Positions 42,821 through 51,576 of a DNA stretch of 64,000 bases are shown piece after piece (positions within the stretch are counted from its first letter, which is position 1; each line of letters opens with the position of its first letter). The position numbers and the translations under genes were made by a program. The notes under the pieces are model-generated. The model was not told the origin of the DNA and did not search any database. It was given only the letters and a program-made list of their open reading frames with translations. Origin of the DNA: Sphingomonas sp. LY54 (GTDB taxonomy: Bacteria; Pseudomonadota; Alphaproteobacteria; Sphingomonadales; Sphingomonadaceae); assembly GCF_035594035.1 (NCBI RefSeq), contig NZ_CP141588.1:1509501-1573500 (forward strand). Reading direction: 5' to 3'.

Positions 42821-43258
42821 TCAGGCGGCGGCGGGCTTCAGGTCGGCACCGAGCGGCGCGTCGGCCGGCGCGGTGCGCGCCAGCGCTTCGGCTTCGTAAT
42901 CGATCAGCCAGCGGCAATCGACCAGAGCCTTGTAGAATTGGCCGCAGGCGACCTTCTGGGCAAAGGCGATGCAGACCGCCTTCGCTTCGGGCGAGACCAA
43001 CGCGTCCATCAGTTCGCGGACGAGGCGGATGATGTCGTTCTGGTGCGCGACGAGGTCGCTCTCGTCGATATAGGCCATCATGCAGGCGAAATAGAGCCGG
43101 CGGGCTGGCGTGTTCGCCTCCTCGGGCGTCATCACGTCGCGGCCGCGCATGATCGAAGCGCCATTCTCCACGCGCAGGTCGGTACGCCCGACCGAGCGCA
43201 GCACGGCGCCGTTCACAATCACTTTCTCGCCGTCGCGCAGGGAAATTCGAAGCGTCAT
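42821..43258 (-). CDS. flbT: FlbT, post-transcriptional regulator of flagellin
   Basis: A protein of 145 residues. MTLRISLRDGEKVIVNGAVL, DLRVENGASIMRGRDVMTPEEANTPARRLYF (in parts) and VCIAFAQKVACGQFYKAL match FlbT. In Caulobacter FlbT binds the leader of flagellin mRNA and destabilises it until the hook is complete. The flagellin leader in this window has two hairpins that could be its target. The start MTLR at 43258 is taken; a longer frame runs into the promoter. FlaF, its usual partner, was not recognised. Confidence 0.93.
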   Translation of the reverse strand: MTLRISLRDGEKVIVNGAVLRSVGRTDLRVENGASIMRGRDVMTPEEANTPARRLYFACMMAYIDESDLVAHQNDIIRLVRELMDALVSPEAKAVCIAFAQKVACGQFYKALVDCRWLIDYEAEALARTAPADAPLGADLKPAAA

Positions 43259-43283
43259 CGCAGTCACCTCATGCCTTTCCCGA

Positions 43284-43292
43284 ATTATAGAA
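43284..43292 (-). promoter_or_regulatory. TTCTATAAT promoter element of the flbT-fliI-fliJ operon
   Basis: On the minus strand CCGCAGCCCCTTCTATAATT. The TATAAT lies 26 bases before the flbT ATG, with CCGCA 10 bases before TTCTATAA. Confidence 0.5.
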
Positions 43293-43319
43293 GGGGCTGC
43301 GGAGGCCGACCACAAACTA

Positions 43320-43332
43320 GGCAAAATTTGCC
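43320..43332. promoter_or_regulatory. GGCA-N5-TGCC palindrome between flbT and flgE
   Basis: GGCAAAATTTGCC is a perfect 13-base palindrome midway between the divergent flbT and flgE promoters. A GGCA-N5-TGCC dyad recurs between fliL and flgF at 53386. It may be a binding site for the FlbD-like protein or another regulator. Confidence 0.45.
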
Positions 43333-43337
43333 CATTG

Positions 43338-43366
43338 TTGGAGCGACGCGTGGCTCTTCCTACAAT
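43338..43366 (+). promoter_or_regulatory. Candidate promoter of flgE
   Basis: TTGGAG (43338-43343) and TACAAT (43361-43366) are separated by 17 bases. The -10 is preceded by TTCC, making TTCCTACAAT, a variant of the cluster's TCCTATAAT element. It lies 64 bases before the TTG start. Confidence 0.5.
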
Positions 43367-43429
43367 GACTACGAACCTCTCGGCGCGTGCGCAGAACGCA
43401 GGCCGAATTCACGTGGCAGGAGAATATCG

Positions 43430-44734
43430 TTGAGCCTCTATTCCGCTCTTTATGCCGGCGTGTCGGGTCTGTCTGCGCAGTCCAGCGCGATGGCCGGCGT
43501 CGCCGACAACATCACCAACATCAACACCGTCGGCTATAAAGGCGTGCAGACCGAGTTCCGCACGCTCGTCACCGACGGCCGCTCCACGACCAGCTATTCG
43601 GCCGGCGGCGTCAGCGCCGCTCCGCAGCAGCTGATCTCGAAGCAGGGCATGCTCCAGGCTTCGGCGAGCCAGACCGACATCGCCATCGACGGTGCCGGCT
43701 TCTTCGTCACCCGCACCGGTTCGGGCCCGAACAGCGAAGTCGCCTTCACCCGCGCCGGCTCGTTCAAGCCGGACTCCGAGGGCTTCCTGCGCAACACGAG
43801 CGGTCTCTACCTCCAGGGCTGGCGCCTCGACGCGCAGGGCAATTTCCTCGACACCGGCAATCTCGACGTGCTCGAGCCGGTCCGCCTCAGCGAGCTGACC
43901 GGCACCGCCCAGCCGACGACCAAGATCGAGATCCGCGCCAACCTTCAGTCGACCGCCGCCGCTTATGCCGGGGCGCCGGCTTATACGGTCGGCAGCCTGG
44001 CCGACGGCACGGTCACGCCGTCCTTCGAGCGCACGCTCGACATCTATGATGCGCAGGGCGGCGCCCACCGCGTCACCATGGGGTATCTCAAGACCGGCCC
44101 GAACACCTGGGAGACCGAGGTCTATGCGGTCCCCGCGAGCGACGTCACCGGCAGCAACCTGTTCGTCAGCGGCACCGTAAAGTTCAACGGCGACGGCAGC
44201 CTCGATCGCGCCAACTCGACCCCGGCACTGTTCGGCACGATCACCCCGTCCTGGTCCAACCAGGCCGGATCGCAGCCGATCCAGCTCCGCCTTGGCGACG
44301 ACGGCGGCCTCAACGGCCTCACCCAGTCGAACGACGCGTCCGCGCTGATCACATCCAACGTCGACGGCGGCATGCTCGGCAATCTCGCCTCGGTCGAGAT
44401 ATCGAAGACCGGTGTGGTCAGCGCCGTGTTCGACGACGGCACGTCGAAGAAGGTGTTCCAGCTGCCGATCGCGACCTTCGCCAATCCGGATGGCCTCGCC
44501 CGCCTGTCGGGCAACAGCTACCAGATGTCGGCCGCCTCGGGGAACGTCGCGATCAACAAGCCTGGGGCCCTCGGCGCCGGCGCGATCGCGGGCAGCTCGC
44601 TCGAAGCGTCCAACGTCGATCTGGCGCAGGAATTCACCAACATGATCCGCTTCCAGCGGGCCTACAGCGCCTCGTCGAAAATCATCACGACCGTCGACGA
44701 CATGCTGCAGGAAGTCAGCAACCTGAAGCGCTAA
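43430..44734 (+). CDS. flgE: Flagellar hook protein FlgE
   Basis: A protein of 434 residues. The N terminus SLYSALYAGVSGLSAQSSAM and DNITNINTVGYKGVQTEF are the rod/hook signature; the C terminus EASNVDLAQEFTNMIRFQRAYSA closes the D0 domain. Subunits form the curved hook outside the cell. The start is TTG at 43430, supported by AGGAG 7 bases upstream, with no in-frame ATG near the conserved N terminus. Confidence 0.93.
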   Translation: MSLYSALYAGVSGLSAQSSAMAGVADNITNINTVGYKGVQTEFRTLVTDGRSTTSYSAGGVSAAPQQLISKQGMLQASASQTDIAIDGAGFFVTRTGSGPNSEVAFTRAGSFKPDSEGFLRNTSGLYLQGWRLDAQGNFLDTGNLDVLEPVRLSELTGTAQPTTKIEIRANLQSTAAAYAGAPAYTVGSLADGTVTPSFERTLDIYDAQGGAHRVTMGYLKTGPNTWETEVYAVPASDVTGSNLFVSGTVKFNGDGSLDRANSTPALFGTITPSWSNQAGSQPIQLRLGDDGGLNGLTQSNDASALITSNVDGGMLGNLASVEISKTGVVSAVFDDGTSKKVFQLPIATFANPDGLARLSGNSYQMSAASGNVAINKPGALGAGAIAGSSLEASNVDLAQEFTNMIRFQRAYSASSKIITTVDDMLQEVSNLKR

Positions 44735-44742
44735 CCCGCTTA

Positions 44743-44779
44743 GGCGGTCCGGCCTTTCGGGTCGGACCGCCACTTTTCT
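44743..44779 (+). terminator. Hairpin between flgE and flgK, terminator or attenuator
   Basis: GGCGGTCCG (44743-44751) pairs exactly with CGGACCGCC (44763-44771), followed by ACTTTTC. It lies in the 67-base gap between flgE and flgK and could reduce flgK/flgL transcription relative to the hook protein. The T-run is short. Confidence 0.6.
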
Positions 44780-44801
44780 GCCTATCTGAAGGAAGTCCGG
44801 C

Positions 44802-46901
44802 GTGTCCCTGAACGAAATCCTCGGCTCTGCAATGTCCGGCCTGGCGGCTTCGCAGGCGGGCCTGCGCTCGGTTTCGAACAATATCGCCAACGTCGGCACG
44901 CCCGGCTACGCCCGCGAGCGCGTCTCGCTCTCGACCGGAGTCACCGCCGGCCGAGTCAGCGGCGTCGTCGTCGGCGAGCCGGAGCGGGTCGCCGATCGCT
45001 TCCTCGAACAAAGCGTCTATCGCCGCGCCGGCGACATGGGCCGCAACGAGGCCGTCGCTTCCTATCTCGATCGCGTCCAGGCGCTGCTCGGGGAGCCCGG
45101 CTCGGAGGCAGGTTTGCCCGCGCGGCTCGATGCGATCTCCGCATCGGCGGTGCGCCTGACCAGCGGACAGGCCGCGACCCAGAATATCGCCGCCTTCACC
45201 GAGGACGTGCAGGACGCGATCGCGTCGCTGAACCAACTCGACGGCGACATCACCAATTTGCGCGCCGACGTCGAATCCGAAGTCGGCTACACGGTCGAGC
45301 GGATCAATGGCCTGCTCGTCCGGATTCACGAACTCAACGACACGGTGGCCCGGCTTGATGGCCTGGGCAAAAGCTCGGCCGGCGCGATCGACCAGCGTAT
45401 GGTCGCACTCGAAGAGTTGAGCGGCTTGGTGAAGGTCACGATCCGCGACCAGATCGACGGCCGCGTCACGATCGAGTCGGCGCAGGGCGCCGTCCTTCTC
45501 GACAAACGCCTGCGCCAGCTCAACTATCCCGCACCGGGCATGGGCGTCGCCCAGGATCTCTATCCCACTATCGACATCCGCTTCTCCGACGGCCCGGGTC
45601 AGCTCGGCGCCGCCACCGGCGAGAAGCTCGATTCCGCTGCGATCGGGGGCAAGCTCGGCGGTCTCATCGACCTGCGCGATCGGGCGCTTCCGCAATTTTC
45701 CGAAAAGCTCGGCGTCCTCTTCGGCGGCCTTGCCGAGACGCTCAACGCTGTCGCCAACGAAGGCACGTCGCTGCCGCCGCCGAGCCGCCTCGACGGGCGC
45801 CCGACCGGCCTTGCCGGCAGCGATCGCCTCGGCTTCACCGGCGCCACCGTCTTCGCGGTCACCGGCTACGACGGAACGCTCGTCGCCAAGACGACGGTCG
45901 ACTTCGCGGCGCTCGGACCGGCGGCGACTGTCGACGACGCGGTCGCAGCGATAAATGCCGGTATCGGGCCCCACGCGACCGCTACCTTCGCCGACGGCCG
46001 CCTTACCATCCAGGCGACCGCGGCCGGCAACGGCGTCGCCACCGCCCAGGATCCGACATCGCCTAGCGCGCGCGCCGGCATCGGCTTCTCGCAATATTTC
46101 GGGCTGAACGACATGGTGCGGAGCGCCGACAGCATGCTGGTGCCGTCGGGCTTCGTCGCGACCGACCCGCACGGCTTCGCCGCCGGCCAGACGTCGGAGC
46201 TGGTGCTGCGCGACGCAACCGGGCGGGCACTCACCCGCTTCACCTTGAACCCCACCCCCGGCGGTACGTTCGGCGACCTCGTCGGCCAGCTCAACGCCAG
46301 TCCGCTCGCGTCGTTCGGCAAGTTTGCGCTCGATCCGCGCGGCCGCATCCAGTTCCAGAGCGACCCCGGCATTTCGGGTGCCGCCATCTCCATCACGTCG
46401 GATTCGACCGACCGCAACGGCACCGGCCTCTCTTTCTCGGCGCTCTCGGGCCTCACCGGCAAGGCCGCCGGCCTGGCGCGCGCCGAGGTTCGTTCCGAAA
46501 TTCTCGGCGACACGACCCGGCTGCCGCTCGCCCGGCTCCAACTCGACGTGGCGGTCGGCGACAAGGCGATCGGCCCCGGCGACATTCGCGGCGCCAATGC
46601 CTTCGTGCAGCAGCTCGGAAAGGCGATCGACCTCGGCAAGGACGGGGTTTCGACGCTCGAGCGCTTCTCCGGCCTGCTGCTCGGCCGCGCCGGCACCGAG
46701 GCGGCGCAGGCTGCCGAAGCCTATCAGGACGCCAGCGCGCGCCGCACGGACGCGATCAACCGCCGCGACAGCTTCGCCGGCGTCAATATCGACGAGGAGC
46801 TCGCCCAGATGGTCGTGCTTCAGAACAGCTATTCGGCCGCCGCGCGCGTGATGACGACCGCAAGCCAGATGTACGACACCCTGATCGATATGATCCGCTG
46901 A
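44802..46901 (+). CDS. flgK: Flagellar hook-associated protein FlgK
   Basis: A protein of 699 residues. The N terminus SLNEILGSAMSGLAASQAGL and VSNNIANVGTPGYARERVSL, and the C terminus NIDEELAQMVVLQNSYSAAARV, are the HAP1 signature. It joins hook and filament. The start is GTG at 44802 with AAGGA about 8 bases before it. flgL follows 11 bases after the stop. Confidence 0.93.
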   Translation: MSLNEILGSAMSGLAASQAGLRSVSNNIANVGTPGYARERVSLSTGVTAGRVSGVVVGEPERVADRFLEQSVYRRAGDMGRNEAVASYLDRVQALLGEPGSEAGLPARLDAISASAVRLTSGQAATQNIAAFTEDVQDAIASLNQLDGDITNLRADVESEVGYTVERINGLLVRIHELNDTVARLDGLGKSSAGAIDQRMVALEELSGLVKVTIRDQIDGRVTIESAQGAVLLDKRLRQLNYPAPGMGVAQDLYPTIDIRFSDGPGQLGAATGEKLDSAAIGGKLGGLIDLRDRALPQFSEKLGVLFGGLAETLNAVANEGTSLPPPSRLDGRPTGLAGSDRLGFTGATVFAVTGYDGTLVAKTTVDFAALGPAATVDDAVAAINAGIGPHATATFADGRLTIQATAAGNGVATAQDPTSPSARAGIGFSQYFGLNDMVRSADSMLVPSGFVATDPHGFAAGQTSELVLRDATGRALTRFTLNPTPGGTFGDLVGQLNASPLASFGKFALDPRGRIQFQSDPGISGAAISITSDSTDRNGTGLSFSALSGLTGKAAGLARAEVRSEILGDTTRLPLARLQLDVAVGDKAIGPGDIRGANAFVQQLGKAIDLGKDGVSTLERFSGLLLGRAGTEAAQAAEAYQDASARRTDAINRRDSFAGVNIDEELAQMVVLQNSYSAAARVMTTASQMYDTLIDMIR

Positions 46902-46912
46902 GAGGACAGACT

Positions 46913-47821
46913 ATGAACCGCGTCGCCACCATTCCCATGCAGCGCAACCTCTCGGAAGCGATCCAGCGCAGCCAGCAGAAGCTTTCCGCCACGCAGTTGC
47001 AGCTCGCCAACGGCAAGAAGGCGCTCGATTATGCGTCGCTCGGCACCGAGACCGTGCGTCATTTGTCGGCGCGGACGATGGTCGCGCGCCACGAGGCGCA
47101 CAGCACCGTCTCGAAGCGGCTCACCACCACGCTCGCCATCTACGACGCGCATCTGACCGGGGTCGACACGGCCGTCGGCAGCCTCCGCACCGAGATCCTG
47201 ACCGCCGTCGGCACGCGCCAGTCGGCGGGCCTTCAGGATGCGATCGAGCAGGCCTTTCACCAGTTCCGCTCCGCCATGAACGGGGATGAGGCGGGCCTGC
47301 CGCTGTTCGCCGGCTCGCGCACCGACGAGCTGCCGTTCAAGCCGGCCACGCTTGCCGACACGATCGGCCTCGCCCCGGCTGACGCTTTCTCGAACGACAA
47401 GATCAAGGCGTCGGGCCGCGTTTCGGACGGGATCGACGTCGATTATGGGCTTCTCGCCGACGAGGTCGGCACCGATTTGTTCATGGCGTTTCGCAAGCTC
47501 GCCGAGGCCGGCCCGATCGGCGACGTCCTGACCGACGCCCAGGTGACCGCACTGGAAGACGCGATCGGCGCGATCGACGTCGGCCTGCGGCAGATGCGGG
47601 CGGTCAGCGCCGACAATGGCCGTAAACAGGCGCAGGTCGAGACGCTCGGCATCCGCGCGACCGATCGCACGATCCTGCTGAAGGGTTTGATCTCCGAGAA
47701 TGAGGATGCCGATCTCGGCCAGGTCGCGGTCGATCTCGCCCAGCAGCAGACGACGCTGCGCGCCTCCTTCTCGGTCTTCTCGCAGCTTTCGACGATGACC
47801 CTGTCCGAATATCTGCGCTGA
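46913..47821 (+). CDS. flgL: Flagellar hook-associated protein FlgL
   Basis: A protein of 302 residues. The helical N terminus RVATIPMQRNLSEAIQRSQQ and LSATQLQLANGKKALDYAS, and a flagellin-like C-terminal helix ending LSTMTLSEYLR, are typical of HAP3. It is the second junction protein. GAGAGGA lies before the ATG. A terminator follows directly. Confidence 0.88.
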   Translation: MNRVATIPMQRNLSEAIQRSQQKLSATQLQLANGKKALDYASLGTETVRHLSARTMVARHEAHSTVSKRLTTTLAIYDAHLTGVDTAVGSLRTEILTAVGTRQSAGLQDAIEQAFHQFRSAMNGDEAGLPLFAGSRTDELPFKPATLADTIGLAPADAFSNDKIKASGRVSDGIDVDYGLLADEVGTDLFMAFRKLAEAGPIGDVLTDAQVTALEDAIGAIDVGLRQMRAVSADNGRKQAQVETLGIRATDRTILLKGLISENEDADLGQVAVDLAQQQTTLRASFSVFSQLSTMTLSEYLR

Positions 47822-47840
47822 TCCCGACCCCGACACAGAA

Positions 47841-47875
47841 AAGGCGGCGCCCGCACCCGCGGACGCCGCCTTTTT
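47841..47875 (+). terminator. Intrinsic terminator after flgL
   Basis: AGGCGGCG and CGCCGCCT form the base of a GC-rich hairpin with a 13-15-base internal region that can also pair, followed by TTTTTC. The convergent gene ends at 47897. Confidence 0.8.
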
Positions 47876-47896
47876 CATGTCCTCGATCCGTCGCGA

Positions 47897-49714
47897 TCAG
47901 CCGGCGCGGCTGGCCGGTCGCACGTCGAACAGATCGGCTATCTGCCCGGCCGGGCTCGCCGATGGGATCGCGCCCATCGCCGCGCTCACCTTCTCCGGAT
48001 CGACCGTTCCCACCGGACTGGTCAAAGCATCGAAGGCGCCCGCCGTGGGCAAAGGCGCGAACGCGCCGGCATAACGGGCGCGGAGCGCGGCCAGATCGTC
48101 CTCGCGCCCGGTCATCGCCAGCGCGATCGCGTAGCGCAGCACGATCGCCTGGTTGACCTCGCTCATCCGGTTCGCCGCCGGCAGCGCCGGCCGCGTCGCC
48201 TCGGCGAGTGCCGACCAATCGCGCTTCTTCCACAAAATCTCGGCGCGCAGTGCGCCGCCATTGGGCACGCCCTGCAGCACCGCCAGCGCCTCCTCGGTCT
48301 TGCCGAGCTGGGCGAGCGCCACCGCTTCCACCCGCTGACGGTCCCACCGCATTTCGGACGGGAAGGCGACGCCGCCGGTCTTGCGCAAGGCGATCAGCGC
48401 CCGCTGCGGATGCCCGGCCAGGATGTGCAACGTGGCGACCCGGGCCGAAAGCGGTCCCTGCGCCAGATCGCGCGCGCGGGCGAACAATTGATGCTCGAGC
48501 AGATCGGCGGCGCGATCGTACAGGCCCTCGGCCTGGAGCCGGCCGGCGAGCTGGCTGACGAGCAGGTCGCCCTCCGCGCCAAGCGGCGCGAGTTCGCGGA
48601 AATCCCAGTAGAGACCGAGCGCCTGATCGAGCGGCAGCCCGTTTTCCGGGTCCAGCGCCGCTGCGAGCTTCTGCTGCAGGCCGGCCGCGAAGGCGGGTCC
48701 TTCGGCGCCCATGTCGAAATAATGGAACAGGGTCGCACCGGTGGACAGCATGCCGCGCAGGTCGCGCGCGGCTACGCTGAGCTCGTAGCTCAGCCGCAGC
48801 GCCCGCTCTTCGATTTCGCCGCCGCGCCAGACATAGCGAATCTGCTCGAGTTGCTTGATGGCGGCCTCGACCGGCATCTCGCGGCGGCGGACGGCTGCCT
48901 CGATGCCCGCGAGCCGCGCGTCCAATTTCTGCTCGTAGCTGCCGTCTTTCTCGACGCGGGCCAGATGCGCCCGTGCGTCCTGGTCCTTGCCGAGTGCGGC
49001 CAGGGCGCGGCCGCGCAGCAGGTCGGCCGCGACATCGCCCTTGGGCACCTGCCCCAGCCAAGCGACGGCCTTGCCCGGCTGACCGACGGCAAGCGCCGAC
49101 CGGGCCGCGGCGCGGACGAACCGCGCCCGCTCCGGCCGCTGCCGCCCCGACAGCGCCGCCTGGGCACAGGCAAGCTGGCCCAGCGCCTGCTCGGCGAGTC
49201 CCGCCTCGGCGAGCGTCAGCATGCGCCAGGCGCAGGCCTCGGAATTGCCGACGAGCCCGGGCCCGATCAGTTCTTCCATCGCCTCCACGGACCGGCCCAT
49301 CTGTGCAAGCGCGGCACCGCGGGCGAGCCGAAAGGAATCGACCAAGGCGAGGTCGGTCTCGTCCTGGCGCATGACCTCCAGAACCCCGAAGGCGTCGGCG
49401 CCGCGTCCCCGACCGATCAGGCTGAGCGCAAAGCGCCAGCGCGCTTCCTGGCGGGTGTCGGGGTTGGCGCGGGCGAGCGCGGCCCAGGACTGCGCCTGGG
49501 GGACGACGGTCCAGCCGCGCGGCCCGTCGATCACAGGCTGCTGCGACAGGCGCGGTGCGAAGCCGGCGACGTGGGCCTGGCGCCGCGACGTATCGGCGGC
49601 CGGCACACCGTTGACGAGGCTTTGCGACTGGGGTGCCGGCACGGCCGGCGGCGGCGCGACCGGCGCGGCGGCTGCGGCCGCGGCGGCGGTGGCCGCCAGC
49701 AGGGAGGTCTTCAT
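47897..49714 (-). CDS. Large exported helical-repeat (TPR-like) protein of the flagellar cluster
   Basis: A protein of 605 residues. The start MKTSLLAATAAAAAAAAPVA at 49714 looks like a signal peptide. The rest is dominated by repeating helical pairs with Ala/Leu/Arg periodicity (ARWRFALSLIGRGRGADAFG; RALAALGKDQDARAHLARVE; AVALAQLGKTEEALAVLQGV), as in tetratricopeptide proteins. No enzyme motif is seen. It follows a 79-residue membrane protein gene by 10 bases and shares its TATAAT promoter. A periplasmic scaffold for the motor or stator is a guess based on position. Confidence 0.7.
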   Translation of the reverse strand: MKTSLLAATAAAAAAAAPVAPPPAVPAPQSQSLVNGVPAADTSRRQAHVAGFAPRLSQQPVIDGPRGWTVVPQAQSWAALARANPDTRQEARWRFALSLIGRGRGADAFGVLEVMRQDETDLALVDSFRLARGAALAQMGRSVEAMEELIGPGLVGNSEACAWRMLTLAEAGLAEQALGQLACAQAALSGRQRPERARFVRAAARSALAVGQPGKAVAWLGQVPKGDVAADLLRGRALAALGKDQDARAHLARVEKDGSYEQKLDARLAGIEAAVRRREMPVEAAIKQLEQIRYVWRGGEIEERALRLSYELSVAARDLRGMLSTGATLFHYFDMGAEGPAFAAGLQQKLAAALDPENGLPLDQALGLYWDFRELAPLGAEGDLLVSQLAGRLQAEGLYDRAADLLEHQLFARARDLAQGPLSARVATLHILAGHPQRALIALRKTGGVAFPSEMRWDRQRVEAVALAQLGKTEEALAVLQGVPNGGALRAEILWKKRDWSALAEATRPALPAANRMSEVNQAIVLRYAIALAMTGREDDLAALRARYAGAFAPLPTAGAFDALTSPVGTVDPEKVSAAMGAIPSASPAGQIADLFDVRPASRAG

Positions 49715-49724
49715 CGCCACGGCC

Positions 49725-49964
49725 TCAGAACAGGCCGAGGCTGGCGAAGGCGACGCCGCCGATCGCGCAGCCCAGCACGAACAGCAGCGAGGGAAGCAGC
49801 ATGCCGCTCGCGCGCGCCGCATCCGGTGCAGCTTCAGTCGGAGGGGCCGTAATCGACCCTTCCAGCGCGCCAAGACCGGCGCGATCGGTGGCGCGGCGCA
49901 TCGGCGTGGCGGGCAGGCTCCCTGAAACGACTCTGACTTTGCCCGGCTTCTGATCGCGGCTCAT
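49725..49964 (-). CDS. Small single-span membrane protein, 79 residues
   Basis: A soluble, charged N-terminal part (MSRDQKPGKVRVVSGSLPAT) is followed by a C-terminal hydrophobic segment, MLLPSLLFVLGCAIGGVAF. It is therefore likely tail-anchored. No family is recognised. A TCCTATAAT element ends 29 bases before the ATG, and the TPR-like gene follows, so the two are one operon. It may anchor or guide the TPR-like protein. Confidence 0.65.
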   Translation of the reverse strand: MSRDQKPGKVRVVSGSLPATPMRRATDRAGLGALEGSITAPPTEAAPDAARASGMLLPSLLFVLGCAIGGVAFASLGLF

Positions 49965-49992
49965 GCGCACCCCAATGTAACGATTTGTTTCT

Positions 49993-50001
49993 ATTATAGG
50001 A
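49993..50001 (-). promoter_or_regulatory. TCCTATAAT element of the small membrane protein/TPR-like operon
   Basis: On the minus strand CCTCCTATAATAG, 29 bases before the start at 49964. It is one of the best matches to the cluster consensus. Confidence 0.55.
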
Positions 50002-50062
50002 GGAAAGGAGGGTGAGGCGGGCGAATGACCCATCCTTGATTGCTGCTTTTTTGGAGTTCACG

Positions 50063-50476
50063 ATGCGCAAACGTCTGCCGATCGCTGGAGCCGCGCTGGT
50101 CGCTGCCGCTGGCGGCAGCCTCGCGCTCGCGTCCGGCAGCAGCGCCCAGGCTGTCCCTGCCGCTGTACCCCACTTCATCACGCTCGATCAGATCACCGTG
50201 CCGATCGTCGGCCCCAACCGGGTCGACGGCACGCTGCGGGTCGGGCTGGTGCTGAACGCGACCGACGCTGCAGCAGCAGCGGACCTGACGGAGCAGATGC
50301 CGCGCCTGCGCGCCGACATGCTCGCCGCGGCGGTCGAATTCTCGCGTCTCTATGCGTCCGGCTTCTCCGCCGTCGACGTCCGGCAGCTCAGCGCCGACAT
50401 GACGGCCGCGCTGAAGCGCGAATATCCCGGCATCGGTCAGGTCCTGATCGTCGAGGTCGCCGCGCTCCAGGCCTGA
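50063..50476 (+). CDS. Secreted FliL-like protein without a membrane anchor
   Basis: A protein of 137 residues. It has a signal peptide (RLPIAGAALVAAAGGSLALA, cut near SSAQA), then a domain with the FliL layout: ITLDQITVPIVGPNRVDGTL, a central LTEQMPRLRADMLAAAVEFS helix and YPGIGQVLIVEVAAL at the end. True FliL (encoded at 52790) has a transmembrane helix; this one should be free in the periplasm. GGAG lies 7 bases before the ATG at 50063. The FliL likeness is by eye, so function is tentative. Confidence 0.6.
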   Translation: MRKRLPIAGAALVAAAGGSLALASGSSAQAVPAAVPHFITLDQITVPIVGPNRVDGTLRVGLVLNATDAAAAADLTEQMPRLRADMLAAAVEFSRLYASGFSAVDVRQLSADMTAALKREYPGIGQVLIVEVAALQA

Positions 50477-50530
50477 CTCGAACGAGGCCGCGCCTCGCGG
50501 CACGGCCCTTCTCCATCTCTGTCTAAGCGT

Positions 50531-51061
50531 TTAGCGGGCGCCGGTCTTGCGCCCGCCCCGAACGTCCTGCCGCGCCAGCGCCATGCTCAACTTGGCCGCC
50601 CCTTGCGGGCTCATGCTCGCCAGGATCAGAGCGGTGGAGCGGTCGCGCATGCGTTGCGCGACGCTGACCTGAACGTCCATATCGAGTTGTTCGAACACTT
50701 TGGCGGCCTTGGCCGGCTTCATCGTCTGGTAGATGCGCGCCAGCGATTCGAACTGGTCCTCTTCCTCTTCGGCTGGCTTGCCGGCCGATTTCTGCGGCTC
50801 GCTTTGCCGCGCCTCGAGGTCGGCCTTGATCCGCGCCTCGGTGGCGCGGGCCGCCTGCTCGCGCAGGTCGAGCGCGCGGTCGCGGCGCGCGGCCGCACTG
50901 TCGCGGTCGCTGGCGGCCTGCTTGATCGAGACGCCCATGCGGGTCGACGGGGCGGGTTCAGCCGGGCCGGCGGCGACGGTGGCGCCATGGGCGAGCACGG
51001 ACAGGCCGGCGGCGCCCGCCATCAGCAGCAGCAAAGACGGCTTGAAGCGAGGCTTGGTCAT
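50531..51061 (-). CDS. motE: MotE-like motor chaperone
   Basis: A protein of 176 residues. A signal anchor (PSLLLLMAGAAGLSVLAHG) precedes a charged coiled coil and a MgtE-N-like domain: LARIYQTMKPAKAAKVFEQL and ALILASMSPQGAAKLSMAL. In rhizobia MotE is a periplasmic chaperone of MotC and the motor. It overlaps the DUF6468 gene by 4 bases, in the order fliL-fliM-DUF6468-motE. Confidence 0.82.
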   Translation of the reverse strand: MTKPRFKPSLLLLMAGAAGLSVLAHGATVAAGPAEPAPSTRMGVSIKQAASDRDSAAARRDRALDLREQAARATEARIKADLEARQSEPQKSAGKPAEEEEDQFESLARIYQTMKPAKAAKVFEQLDMDVQVSVAQRMRDRSTALILASMSPQGAAKLSMALARQDVRGGRKTGAR

Positions 51062-51576
51062 CCGCGCACCTCGATCGCCGCCGGACCAGGCACCGCCTCG
51101 GCGGGTCCATTTTGGGCCGTGGTCATTTTGGTCGTTTTGGTCGATTTGGACGCGGGCTTGGCAGCCTTGGCCTTGGGCGCCGGTACCGTCTCCGCGGTCT
51201 TGGCGGCAGCCGGCTTACGCGCCGCCGCGGCCTTCTTCGGCAGCGCCGGGACCTCCGCCTTGTTGTTGGCTTCGACCGTTTCCAGAATCCGCTCGGCCAC
51301 CGCATTGGCGATGCCGACCATCACGGTCAGTTCCTCGCGCATCGCCTCGCCCTGCGCAACCGTCCTGGCGTGGGCCGTGCCGTCGGTGCGCAGCGTCTCC
51401 TTCATCTCGGAGAGGACGGCGCGCGCCTGCCCCGTTGCGGTGTCGAGCGCGGCGACCATATCCTTCAAGCCCCCGTCCTTCACGGCCTGGAAGCTCTTCA
51501 TCATGCGCACGCTCTGCACGAGCACCGCTCCGCACAGCAGGATGACGATGACGTTGGTGAAAGTGGCGAAGGTCAT
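51058..51576 (-). CDS. DUF6468 flagellar-cluster membrane protein
   Basis: A protein of 172 residues with one N-terminal membrane helix (TNVIVILLCGAVLVQSVRMM), a helical middle (KDGGLKDMVAALDTATGQA; AVAERILETVEANNKAE) and a basic Lys/Ala/Pro tail. The N-terminal half fits DUF6468, found next to fliM in alphaproteobacteria. It overlaps fliM and motE by 4 bases each. Its function is unknown; association with the motor is inferred from position. Confidence 0.8.
   Translation of the reverse strand: MTFATFTNVIVILLCGAVLVQSVRMMKSFQAVKDGGLKDMVAALDTATGQARAVLSEMKETLRTDGTAHARTVAQGEAMREELTVMVGIANAVAERILETVEANNKAEVPALPKKAAAARKPAAAKTAETVPAPKAKAAKPASKSTKTTKMTTAQNGPAEAVPGPAAIEVRG

Noticed and set aside
43315..43335. 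GGCAAAATTTGCC between flbT and flgE as a sigma-54 promoter
   Set aside because: GG and GC are separated by 8 bases, not 10. It reads better as a symmetric protein-binding site.
49990..50006. TATAGGAGG motifs as strong ribosome sites on the plus strand
   Set aside because: At this and most other copies the nearby gene starts on the minus strand, where the same bases read CCTCCTATAAT; no plus-strand start codon lies at a suitable distance.
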